Part shown: in pieces, positions 52,836 to 64,000 of the stretch
How the letters are laid out: the number at the start of each line of letters is the position of its first letter
Position numbering within the stretch: the stretch's first letter is position 1
From: Anomaloglossus baeobatrachus
Lineage: Eukaryota > Chordata > Amphibia > Anura > Aromobatidae
Length of the DNA stretch: 64,000 nucleotides
Assembly (NCBI RefSeq): GCF_048569485.1
Contig: NC_134353.1
Location: 705,218,841 to 705,282,840, forward strand
Reading direction: 5' to 3'
Notes under the pieces: model-generated
The model's database searches: none
Seen by the model: the letters and a program-made list of their open reading frames with translations, nothing else
What the model was told of the DNA's origin: nothing
Position numbers and translations under genes: made by a program

Positions 52836-55800
52836 GAAGGGAATTTTGTTTACTTACCGTAAATTCCTTTTCTTCTAGCTCCAATTGGGAGACCCAGACA
52901 ATTGGGTGTATAGCTATTGCCTCTGGAGGCCACACAAAGTATTACACTTAAAAGTGTAAGGCCCCTCCCCTTCTGGCTATACACCCCCAGTGGGATCACT
53001 GGCTCACCAGTTTTAGTGCCAAAGCAAGAAGGAGGAAAGCCAATAACTGGTTTAAAGACCAATTCAATCCGAGGAAACATCGGAGAACTGAACCATACCA
53101 CATGAACAACATGTGTACCCGAAAAAACAGAAAAACCCCGAAAAAACAGGGCGGGTGCTGGGTCTCCCAATTGGAGCTAGAAGAAAAGGAATTTACGGTA
53201 AGTAAACAAAATTCCCTTCTTCTTTGTCGCTCCATTGGGAGACCCAGACAATTGGGATGTCCAAAAGCAATCCCTGGGTGGGTAAAAGAATACCTCATGA
53301 TAGGGCCGTCAAACGGCCCTCTCCTACAGGTGGCCAACCGCCGCCTGAATGACTTATCTACCTAGGCTGGCGTCTGCCGAAGCGTAGGTATGCATCTGAT
53401 AATGCTTGGTAAAAGTAAGTAGACTCGACCAGGTGGGTGCCTGACACACCTGCTGAGCCGTAGCCTGGTGCCGTAATGCCCAGGATGCACCCACGGCTCT
53501 GGTAGAATGGGCCTTCGGCCTTGAGAGAACCAGAAGCCCAGTAGAACTGTAGGTTTCAAGAATTGGTTCCTCGAGCCCCCGAGCAAGGGTGGATCTGGAA
53601 GCTTGCGACTGTTTACGCCGACCAGCGACAAGGACAAAGAGTGCATCCGGGTGGCGCAGGAGCGCCATGCGGGAAGTAGAACCTGAGTGCTCTCACCAGA
53701 ACCAACAGATGCAAATCTTTCTGAAATTGATGGACTGGACGAGGACACAAAGAAGGTGAGGTGATATCCTGATTGATATGAAAATGGGATACCACCTTAG
53801 GGAGAAATTCCGGAACCGGACGCAGAACTACCCTGTCCTGGTGAAGGACCAGGAAGGGAGTTTGTATGAGAGCGTTGCTAGCTCGGAAACTCTCCTAAGA
53901 GACGAGACCGTTACTAGAAGGCCACTTCCCGTGAAAAACGGGAAGGGAGACATCCTTCAAAGGCTCGAAAGGCGGCATCTGGAGAGCAATTAGAACCTTG
54001 TTCAGATCTCAGGGCTCTAACGGCCGCTTGTACGGAGTGCTGAGAAGACAAACTCCCCGTAGGAACGTGCGTACCTGAGGAAGTCGTCGTTTCTGAAAAA
54101 ATACAGATAGCGCTGAGACTTGTCCCTAAAGGGAACTGAGCGACAACCCATTTTCCTACCTAGATTGCAGGAAGGAAGGAAACATAGACGATGCAACCGG
54201 CCAGGGAGAAACACCCTGCGCCGAGCACCGAGATAAGAACATCTTCCACGTCCTGTGGTCAATCTTGGCGGACGTTGGTATGCTAGCCTGTCTCATGGTG
54301 GCAACCACGTCCTGAGGTAATCCTGACGACACTAGGTTCCAGGACTCAATGCCACACCATCCGGTTGAGGGCCGTAGAATTCAAATGGAAGAATGGCCCT
54401 TGAGACAGCCAGTCTGATTGGTCTGGTAGTGCCCCCGGTTAGCCTACCGTGAGGCACCACAGAACCGAGTACCACAACATCCTCGGCCAATTTGTAGCGA
54501 CGAGGATGGCGCGGCCGCAGTCGGTCTTGATCTAGCGCAGTACTCTGGGCAACAATGCCAGAGGTGGCACCTAAGGTAGCTGGAACTGCGACCAATGCTG
54601 AACTAAGGCGTTTGCCGCCAGAGCTCGATGATTGTGAAACCGTGCCATGAAGCTGGCACATTGTTGTTGTGCCGTGACGCCATTAGATCGACGTCCGGCC
54701 TCTGTCAGCGGCGCCAGATCTCCTGAAACCCGTCCGGGTGAGGAGACCATACTCTTTCGGCCACACCTCAGCGACTTAGGAAGTCAGCTTCCTAGTTTCC
54801 ACACTTGGGATGTGAATTGTGGATATGGTGGATGCCGTGTCTTCCACCCACATCAGAACCTGCCGGACTTCCTGGAAGGCTTGCCGGTTGCGCGTTCTTC
54901 CTTGGTGGTTGATGTATGCCACCGCTGTGGAGCTGTCCGACTGAAGTCGGATATGCTTGCTTTCCAGCCGCTGTTGGAAGGATTGTAGGGCAAGATACAC
55001 TGCTCTGTGTTCAAGAACATTGATCTGAAAAGTGGACTCTTGCTGAGTCCACGTACCCTGAGCGCTGTAGTGGAGAAAAACTGCTCCCCACCCTGATAGA
55101 CTCGCGTCTGTCGTAACTATCGCCCAGGACGGGGATAGGAAGGACCTTCCTTTTGACCAAGAGGTGAGAAGAAGCCACCACCGTAGAGATTCCTTGGCCG
55201 CCTGAGAAAGAACGACGACTCTGTTGAGGGACGTCGACTCCTCGTCCCATTGGCGGAGAATGTCCCATTGTAGTGGACGCAGTAAAACTGCGCGAAAGGA
55301 ACTGCCTCCATTGCTACCATCTTACGTAGGAAGTGCATGAGGCGTCTCAATGTGTGCGACTGGTTCTTAAAGAAGAGCTTGCAGCCCGTAGTGAATGCTG
55401 TTTGTCTAGCGGCAGCTTCACTATCGCTGAGAGAGTAAGAAACTCTATGCCTAGATATGTTATCGATAGGGTCGGGGTCGGATCTGACTTTAAAAAGTTG
55501 ATGATCCACCCAAAACTCTAGAGAGTCTCCAGCGCAACGTTCGGGCAGTGTTGGCATGTTTCCTAAGAGAGTGCCTTGACAAGTAGATCGTCTAAATACG
55601 GGACCACAGAGTGACCCTGAGAGTGCAGGACTGTGACTACTGCTGCCCTGACCTTGGCGAAGACCAGTTGGACTGTCGCTAGCCGGAAGGTAGAGCTACG
55701 AACAGAGGGTGTTCGTCTCCTATAACGAAGCGTAGAAACGCTAGTGCTCTGGATCAATCGGCACGTGTGGATAAGCATCCTTGATGCCTAATGATGCTAG

Positions 55801-58800
55801 GAAATATCCTTGGGACCTTGAGGCGATGACATGGCGGAGGGATTCCATCCGGAACCGCCTGGTGTCCACGAGCTTGCTGAGCATTTTTAGATCCAGAACG
55901 GGACGGAACGGCCCGTTGTTATAGGTACCGCAAAGAATTTGGGGTAAAAACCGTGACCTTGTTCCTGAAGAGGAACGGGGGACATCACTCTTTCTGCCTA
56001 TAGAGTGCACCCTGTTTGCAGAAGAGCAGCGGCCCGGCCGGGAGGTGGAGAAATTCTGAAGAATCGAGTTGGAGGACGAGAAGTGAGCTCTATCCTGTAC
56101 CCGTGAGACAGAATGTCTCACACTCAATGGTCATTGACCTATGGCAGCTAAATATCGCCAAGGCGGGAGAGCCTGCTACCGACCGAGGCCGCAAGTCATG
56201 AGGAAGCCGCCTTGGAAGCGGGTTTTCAGACTGTCGCTTTTTTGGGCGAGACTGAGCCCGCTAAGAATCTTAGCTCCTCTGATCCTTTTGAGTCCACATT
56301 GGACGAGGAAAAATGGGACCTGCCCGAGCCTCGAAAAGGCCGAAAACCCCGACTGCCTCTTGCTCTGTTGGGGTTTGTTGTGTCCGGGCTGAGGAAAGGA
56401 TGAATCCTTACCCCTGGACTGTTTGATGGTTACATCCAACGCTCACCAAACAGTCGGTCAGCAGAAAAAGGCAACTGGTTAGGCAACCTTTTTTGGAAGC
56501 AGAATCTGCCTTCCATTCACTTAACGAGCAGACCAGGCTCTGCTTAAAAACACGGAGTAGCGGAGGCTACCGCCGCACGGTTCGCAGAGTCCAGGACAAC
56601 CTGAATCGCGTAAGAAACAAATGCAGACATTTGAGAGGTTAAGGATGCCACCTGCGGCACAGATGTACGTGTAACCGTGTCAATCTGTGTAAGACAAGCT
56701 GAAATAGCTTGGAGTGCCCCAAGGGAGAGAATGCCGGAGCCAACGGTGCGCCGACAGCCTCATAGATGGCTTTCGACCAGAGATCCATCTGTCTGTCAGT
56801 GGCATCTTTGAGTTTGCAGTTCCATCTCCCACTGCAACTATGGATCTAGCTACAAGCCTGGAGATTGGAGGATGCCGCTCGGGACATTGGGTCCAGTCCT
56901 TGACCAAGTCAGGGGACAGGGATAACGTGTATCCTAAGCCGTTTGGAGAAGCGCATATCTGGATAAGCGTGGTGTTCCTGGACTGCCTCTCTGAAGGCAG
57001 AGTGGTCCAGAAAAATACGTGAAGCTGACTCCTCCACTGGAGGAGCTGTGAGAAATAACCCACATTCTATAGATGGACGCTATAAGATTATTTACTATGG
57101 CGTCACAATCAGGTGTATCCAGATTGAGAGCGGTCTCAGGATCAGAATCCTGAGCCGCTACTTCCGCCTCATTACACAGCGAGTCCTTCTGTTAGGACCC
57201 TGATGAAACCGAGGCCGCTCATAGCGAGCCCACTTAGGCTGTCTGGGACTGACGTCCGTGCAGAGCCGTGACTCTGGGATGCGTGTGACATTCCCGGAGC
57301 TGTTAGTTATTCACACTGAGGGGGGCCATGGATCAATGATTCAACAGTGCCCATATTGTGAGAGACATGTCCGGACTGCTAGGCTTCTAGTATCATAGCC
57401 ATAGTCTCAGAAAAACTGTCAGTAAATACTGCAGACACCGTCCTCATCCCCTGGCCATTAGTGCATACAATGGGAGTCTATGTATCTGCCGGCCGTATAG
57501 CCGTACATGCTGTACCAGCTGTATAGAAAAACATGTGGTTCTGCACCTTTGTTTTACACAGAGAATATGCTGATAACTCCTCCGCATAATCCAGGAGGGT
57601 ATATACAACGTGCGACCAAACAGTGCAATGTATATAGTACAAGCATATCTATAAGTGCACTTCTGCACTAGTGGGGTTAGCACCACAGGTGCTGCTTAAC
57701 GCCTGTTACAGCGATTGTGTGACTATCAGAATGCCAGGGTCTTCCACACTTGTCTCTGTATCGTACAGAAACTGACACTAATGGCTGCCGGTGTCCTTGT
57801 AGAGAAGGAAGCCGTGGGCGTGCCTGAGAAAGTGCGGGAATCCGGATTCACAGTGCACACAGTGAGAGGGGTGGAGTATGCAAAACATACTCCAGCTCTC
57901 AGCTCTGCTCTATGCAGCGTCACGCCCCTACCCTGACTGTCAGGGCTGTGGGCGGTAACGAAGGGAGACTAGGCCCAGAAGCCGGGGACTCGAGTTAACA
58001 GCGCGGCCGCCGTAAAAGCGCGGGCCGCGTTGAAGTCCCCGGCGCACCACAAGTGCCAGCCGCGCCGCTGCCAGCGGCCGGCGCGACCGATTCCTGGAAG
58101 TGGCTAGCGTCCCGCCCCTCTCCTGACTGGCAGGTCTGGGGGCGGGAACGAACGGAAGCAGGCCGCAAAAGCCGGGGACTCTAGTTATCAGCGCGGCCGC
58201 CGTAAAAGCGCAGGCCGCGCTGAAGTCCCCGGCGCACTACAAGTGCCAGCCGCGCCGCAGTCCCAGCGGCCGGCGCGACCAATTCCCATAAGTGAGCCTG
58301 CTTCAGCAAAGCTGAATGAGGCCATGGCACAGGCGCCGCAGCGCTGATGTCCCCCGGCGCACTACAACACCCAGCATGCTGCGGTGTGAGCGCCAAATGC
58401 ACGGGGACACAGAGTACCTTGAGGAAGCAGGGCCATGTCCCTGATGTACTCCGCTCCATCCAGCATCTTCTCCAGGGGCTGTAGATGGAGCACGGTCTCA
58501 GTGCCTGGAGACCGGTAAATCCCACTTCACCCAGAGCCCTGTAAAAAGGGATGGGGAAGGAATCAGCATGTGGGCTCCTGCCGCCGTACCCGCAATGGGT
58601 ACCTCAACCTTACAAACACCTCCGACATACAGTGGGGTGAGAAGGGAGCATGCTGGGGACACTATATGTGTCCTCTTTTCTTCCATCCGACATAGTCAGC
58701 AGCTGCTGCTGACTAAAAAGTGGAGCTATGCGTGGATGTGTTGCCTCCTTCGCACAAAGCACAAAACTGGTGAGCCAGTGATCCCACTGGGGGTGTATAG

Positions 58801-58907
58801 CCAGAAGGGGAGGGGCCTTACACTTTTAAGTGTAATACTTTGTGTGGCCTCCAGAGGCAATAGCTATACACCCAATTGTCTGGGTCTCCCAATGGAGCGA
58901 CAAAGAA
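52836..58907 (-). mobile_element. DIRS retrotransposon, copy C (6.1 kb), badly decayed
   Basis: The inverted ends (GGGAGACCCAGACAATTGGG, CCTCTGGAGGCCACACAAAG, CACTGGCTCACCAGTTTT) and the internal complementary region near 53165-53260 are well kept and belong to the same subfamily as copy A. The coding interior is broken in many places, more than fifteen. Recombinase words are near 53.4-53.7 kb (KAHSTRAVGASWALRHQATA), RNase H words near 54.9 kb (SDSSTAVAYINHQG), RT words near 55.7-55.9 kb, and gag words near 56.7-57.0 kb. A GC-rich segment is duplicated in the right terminal region (about 57975-58090 and 58160-58290). It lies in the 33.8-kb CDC45 intron. Confidence 0.88.
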
Positions 58908-59187
58908 ATGGCTTTTTAAACTGGATGTTGGGGGGGGAAAAAAAAACCAAACAAATTACCTGGAACATTTAAAGAGTTTAAAGAAAAAAAAAAAGCATAC
59001 CATGTAGTATATGTTTTGCAATGGTGGCCTATGTACGACATGGCTTTACATTCACTGCATACATTTTTCCAGCTTGTCCATGAAATAAAGTTTCTCCAGT
59101 CAGAGTCTGCCATCTAATGAAAGTGTTATGCTATTTTCTTCTTGGATCTAAGGGTAAGTTTTCTCCTTGAAAGCATTGGGAAATGAA
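58908..59187. other. CDC45 intron sequence, nothing recognised
   Basis: Short intronic stretch between DIRS copy C and the fold-back element. Poly-A runs near 58940 and 58985. Confidence 0.4.
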
Positions 59188-59426
59188 ATATGCAAATTGT
59201 ATCTTCAGAGAGGAAAAGAACTTGAACTCTAGTGACAACTATTGGAAGTAGCAACCATAGTTAATATCGACCCTTTAACGAGCCTTGACATACGATTTGG
59301 CCTAAATTCTAAATCCTATGTTAAGGCTCGTTAAAGGGTCGATACTGACTTTTAGGACTGCTACTTCCAATAGGTGGCGCTAGAGTTCTAGTCTTCTTCC
59401 TCTCTGAAGAGGCAATTTGCACATAT
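59188..59426. mobile_element. Fold-back element, about 240 bp
   Basis: The left arm (ATGCAAATTGTATCTTCAGA, CTTGAACTCTAGTG, CTATTGGAAGTAGC, ATCGACCCTTTAACGAGCC) is repeated inverted in the right arm (GGCTCGTTAAAGGGTCGAT, GCTACTTCCAATAG, CGCTAGAGTTCTAG, TCTCTGAAGAGGCAATTTGC). The loop is near 59305. It lies about 45 bases from the donor of the CDC45 exon at 59470-59631, on the intron side. Confidence 0.8.
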
Positions 59427-59469
59427 TCTTCTTGGGCATAAATGTGTATAAGACTTAAACATTATCTAC

Positions 59470-59631
59470 CTGGACAGGCTGTCTAAAGCCTTGATGAAGT
59501 TATCAGTCCCATGCTCATCTTTTTCCGTGTTTTCCAAGAGAGAAATTACCGCAAACACAATGTCAGCAGCCAGAAACTTGTTCTTAAATCCAAACTGCAC
59601 ACTGAAGGTCTGCACCCTGATGTCCTTCATC
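59470..59631 (-). CDS. cdc45: CDC45 exon (sixth from the end)
   Basis: The 162-base exon encodes [20 protein letters not shown] then [20 protein letters not shown] and [13 protein letters not shown], ending in AG of the next Arg codon. The acceptor is GTGATAG (59632-59638) and the donor GTAGAT (59469-59464). The first base G closes a Gly codon opened by GG in the exon ending at 61519. The next coding exon is 33.8 kb away at 25643. Confidence 0.96.
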
Positions 59632-60307
59632 CTATCACAGTAGAAAAACAAGGTAGATAACATTTTCCCCATTCAATGTCATATCATTTTTACAGGATGG
59701 CTGCATTACTTTTATTCAATTTTGTACCTTCTGTTGACTGCCATGGTGCATGAAGAACGGTGTACAAAGGCTGCACTTGCCATGTAGTATAGTAGCAGTG
59801 GCAATAGTGGCCATCGTAAATGTAGTCAGTGTTATTTCTATAGATAGGTAGCTCATTTTCTTCACGTTAGCTGTTCTCAATAATTTGGCCATTGTGTGAT
59901 TAGGGGAATTGGAGTTATGGATTCCAACAATAACAGTGACACCTACAGGCGTATCACTGAACCTCTAAGAGTTCAAGAACTGATTTGCAGCACAAGAATT
60001 TGCCATTCTTCCTTAACCAACTGCTACTTTTGTGCATTTTACACTGGGAATTAGACATTGAAGGTGTAAACCGCTTCCTGTGATGTCACGTCGACAGGTG
60101 CAGGAGCTTGTTGACAAGCATCACAGCCGACGTCATGTTGCCACCCTGCTGCCGATCAGGTACTGTGCGACACAGTCCCCGCCCCTTCTCATCCTCCCCC
60201 ATGCCTGTGTGCTGTCTTCTCCCCTGCCCTGTATGTGCCGGGGCTCTGGAGAAACAAGGGGACCCACACGCGGTCAGGGAAACAGTCAGAGCTTTTTACC
60301 CAACTGT
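59632..60307. other. CDC45 intron, nothing recognised
   Basis: Intronic sequence. GTCGACAGGTGCAGGAGCTT occurs near 60090. No repeat boundary or exon could be supported. Confidence 0.35.
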
Positions 60308-60905
60308 ATCTGTGACGCCCTGGACTAGCCAAGTAGTCACAGACAGGCCCTTGCACAAACACCCGTCCCCTAACAAGGTAACAGCAGCCAACCTAAAAAC
60401 CCTCAGTCACCCCTCTCTGGTCTTGACGTGCACACCAGGGGGCGGAGCTAGGCGGTTGGCCACGCCCACCGAGGAGTTCAGATAGCCTGAGGCGGGAAAA
60501 CACAACAGATCCGTTAGGAGGGAGAGGAGAGTGGAGTAGTTGGAAAGGAGAGGAGTGAGAAGGAGTAAACGTCTGTCAGGGATCTGGGTCGTAGCCCGGA
60601 TACCCTGTGGCCAGGAGGTAGACGGTGGTTGCCGCCTGCAGGATCCGGGAAGATGCCCGGTGGAACCGTAAGGGACCAGGACAGGGTAGTGGCCCGCCGG
60701 TACCGAACCGGGGAACCGACTGGAAACCGGAGCACCAGGAGGGGTACTCAGACCCAGAACGAGGCCCAGAAGCAACTGGACCGAGTCGAATTCACTGATT
60801 GGGGTCTGGACCTTAGGTTCTTTCCCACCCAAGTCCCGACTGAAGACAACAGCCCAACGAGGGGGATAGAAAGCCACTACCCTGTCACGGTCCCTTACGG
60901 TTCCA
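60308..60905 (+). mobile_element. Possible solo or partial LTR
   Basis: It begins TGTGACGCCCTGGACTAGCC, similar in style to the LTR start at 27374 (TGTGGCGCCCCTGACC). It continues with purine-rich GGAGAGGAGAGTGGAG-type sequence and CCGGTACCGAACCGGGG, as often seen in amphibian LTRs. No second copy, target duplication or coding part was found and the right edge is uncertain. If real, it is an old fossil LTR. Confidence 0.35.
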
Positions 60906-61980
<1,075 letters not shown>

Positions 61981-62309
61981 AATATAAGGCCTTTCAGTAT
62001 TGTTTCCCTAGAGATATAGATAGAGATATATTAATTATGGTATGATCAGATGGCAGAAACATATTTAAGTGAGCAGCAAAGCCCCCTTCTTTGCGATTCA
62101 TAACAAGAACCAAATTACTTGTACACCAGCACCATACACCAAAACCTGGGATGTATAGGAAGGTTCACTGAAGGAGAGAATGGATCAGAGCACACTATAT
62201 TTCACATTTTTGGAGATTAAACATGAATCCAACCATTTTTATCAAATATAAGACACCTTATACACAGAGTATTAGGTTGCTATTTCTTTGGACCTGGTAA
62301 CATACATAC

Positions 62310-62861
62310 TTAACCCCTTATCAACTCATGACGTACTATGTCCATGATGGGTCGTTTCCCTGCCTTTAATGTGGGTTCACATGCCGAGCCTGCATCTTTT
62401 CCCTGCCTGCACATGTTGGCTAATCTGATCAGCCATCATGTGCCTCTGACAGCTGCGGTTGGATCGGAAATCTGGTAGCCCTTCCCGTGGCTGTTCCTTC
62501 CCGGTGAAAGACCTGGCTAGTTTCCTGCCAGCGTTGAGAAACATGTGGTGGTGTCTCCGCGGCATTCTTGTTTTGCATATTTTCCTAGGGGGCCTTGTTC
62601 TAGTGTCACTGCGTTGAGAAACACGTGATGGTGTCTAAGTGGTGTTGGATGTTGATCTCCCCGAGGTCAACCATCCTTACCTATGTTATCATTCCAGGCT
62701 GTGACAGCTGGTGCTTTGCTATCACTTATGCCGAGCTCCCAGCAGCGATCGTGTGGCACAGCTCCTGTGCCCACGCGATCGCCATGACACAAATGTACGT
62801 CATAGATTGTGCACCTCTATCCATCCATGACAAACTTGTGAAAGGTGGGTGTAGGGGTTAA
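62310..62861. mobile_element. 552-bp TTAA-flanked element with CCCCTT ends
   Basis: TTAACCCCTTATCAAC at the left and GTAGGGGTTAA at the right give short inverted ends within a duplicated TTAA, as in piggyBac-type elements. No transposase. The interior has two GCGTTGAGAAACA(T/C)GTG units about 80 bp apart (62532 and 62612). Confidence 0.5.
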
Positions 62862-63402
62862 AGAGTAAGCGTTGTTTTAATTTTTATTTAATAAATCAAT
62901 AGTACACATGAAAATAGGTTGCACCCTCTCTGGCAATTATCACAGTTTGTAAACGCTTTTTGTAGCCAGTCAAGTGTTTTTCAATTCTTGTTTGAGAGAT
63001 TTTCATCTATTCTCCGTTTTAGCCTTAACAGAATCTGTTCCAGACTGAGTGGCAAATTGTAGAGTGGTCACAGATACTCTACCGACGTGTTCAAGTCTAC
63101 ACGTTGTGTCTACCGCTCTATCACAGGCTAGTGTCGCATGCCAGCACCATCTTGGATATATCTTCCTGCAGCTGCACTTTTTTCGCCCTCAATTTCTTGC
63201 TGCGTGTCCTATTTTATTTTTATAGCAATGGCACCCCCACCACTGCACAGCGCAGGTGTAGGAGAAGCTGGATGATTAGTTTCAAGCTTGAATTGAGCGC
63301 ATTGGTCTTTGTAGCTAAGGATTTCTCAGGATGGGATGCAGGAGCAATGTGAAGTGCATCTTCCTCACACGCCGTCCAAGCCACCCCCACAGGTTACTTA
63401 AT
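62862..63402. other. CDC45 intron, nothing recognised
   Basis: No repeat termini, exons or motifs could be supported in this stretch. Confidence 0.35.
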
Positions 63403-64000
63403 CTATATATATAATTGCCTTATTCTGTCTGTCTGTCTGGCTCCAAAATTGTGTTACGGTGACACAAAGCTGATTGGCCGCTGGGCTCGCCATGGACCCG
63501 CCCCCCCGCACGGATTGGCTGCTCGCCTCGGCTCCGCCCCCCCCACGGATTGGTCGCTCACCTTGGCCTGGCCCCGCCCTCCGCATGGATTGGCCACTCG
63601 CCCCGGCCCTTCGCACGCATCGCCGTACGCTGGTAACCATTATACACATCGGGTAACTAAGGTCCTTTAGTTACCCGATGTGTATCATAGTTACCAGTGT
63701 ACACCGGCTCCGTCACGATCCCAGCAGCGCCAGACATAACCTTGCGATGCTGGGATCTTGACGGAGCCGGTGAACGCTGGTAACCATTATACACATCGGG
63801 TAACTAAGGTCCCTTAGTTACCCGATGTGTATCATAGTTACCAGCGTACACCGGCTCCCGGTACACATGTGCAGGGAGCCGGCATTATACTCCTCTCCCC
63901 CCAGGACTACTCCTCCTATTATAGTCCTCCTATTATATTCCTCTCTGAGTATAATAGGAGAACTATTATAGCATGGGGGATGGAGCACGATGGGGTGCGC
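63402..64000 (+). mobile_element. Possible Helitron 5' part
   Basis: TCTATATATATAATTGCC after an A is typical of a Helitron 5' end (TC start, A/T target), followed by TCTGTCTGTCTG. Downstream are three GATTGGCYGCTCGCC-like units (63471-63605) and two self-complementary GGTAACTAAGG cassettes (63630-63845). The element would run off the right edge. No Rep/helicase frame is visible. Confidence 0.4.

Overview
The window is vertebrate nuclear DNA and very probably comes from a frog with a large genome. It holds one host gene: the 3' part of CDC45, on the minus strand, recognised from seven exons with good splice sites and one continuous reading frame. Almost everything else is transposable elements. 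The abundance of DIRS retrotransposons together with many short inverted-repeat DNA elements is what suggests an amphibian. The species call is inference. No bacterial gene, tRNA, rRNA, CRISPR array or operon was found.

Layout from left to right. 0-9.4 kb: a 2.1-kb Harbinger-like element (376-2463), older inverted-repeat elements, and a strongly decayed DIRS relic (about 5.3-9.3 kb). 9.4-16.1 kb: a short inverted-repeat element, then DIRS copy A (10154-16070), nearly whole. 16.1-25.6 kb: the last five CDC45 exons (17423-25643), with introns holding an inverted-repeat repeat, a Tc1 deletion derivative, a TA-flanked element with a minisatellite inside it, and a long AT microsatellite. 25.6-59.5 kb: a single CDC45 intron of 33.8 kb made mostly of nested transposons. 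An old DIRS (copy D) has its two ends about 23.8 kb apart, at about 26.04 and 49.80 kb, because it was filled by a Harbinger-like element (itself carrying a 5.1-kb LTR element), a Tc1 transposon, several inverted-repeat elements and a younger DIRS (copy B, 40898-46472). Farther right in the same intron are a 118-bp-arm palindrome and the badly decayed DIRS copy C (52836-58907). 59.5-61.6 kb: two more CDC45 exons. 61.6-64 kb: TTAA-flanked and Helitron-like repeats. The first half of CDC45 lies beyond the right edge.

The most unusual item is the LTR element at 27374-32471. Its two 1161-bp LTRs differ at about four positions, and it has a primer-binding-like site, a polypurine tract and a 4-bp target duplication. 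Yet its single long open frame contains no recognisable protease, reverse transcriptase or integrase. It encodes a 681-residue Ala/Pro-rich protein ending in a Y-box-type cold-shock nucleic-acid-binding domain. The element looks young and whole, and its empty insertion site can be read in the sibling host element at 376-2463.

Element families were assigned by eye from termini, target duplications and protein motifs. Where only the termini speak, the family name is an inference.
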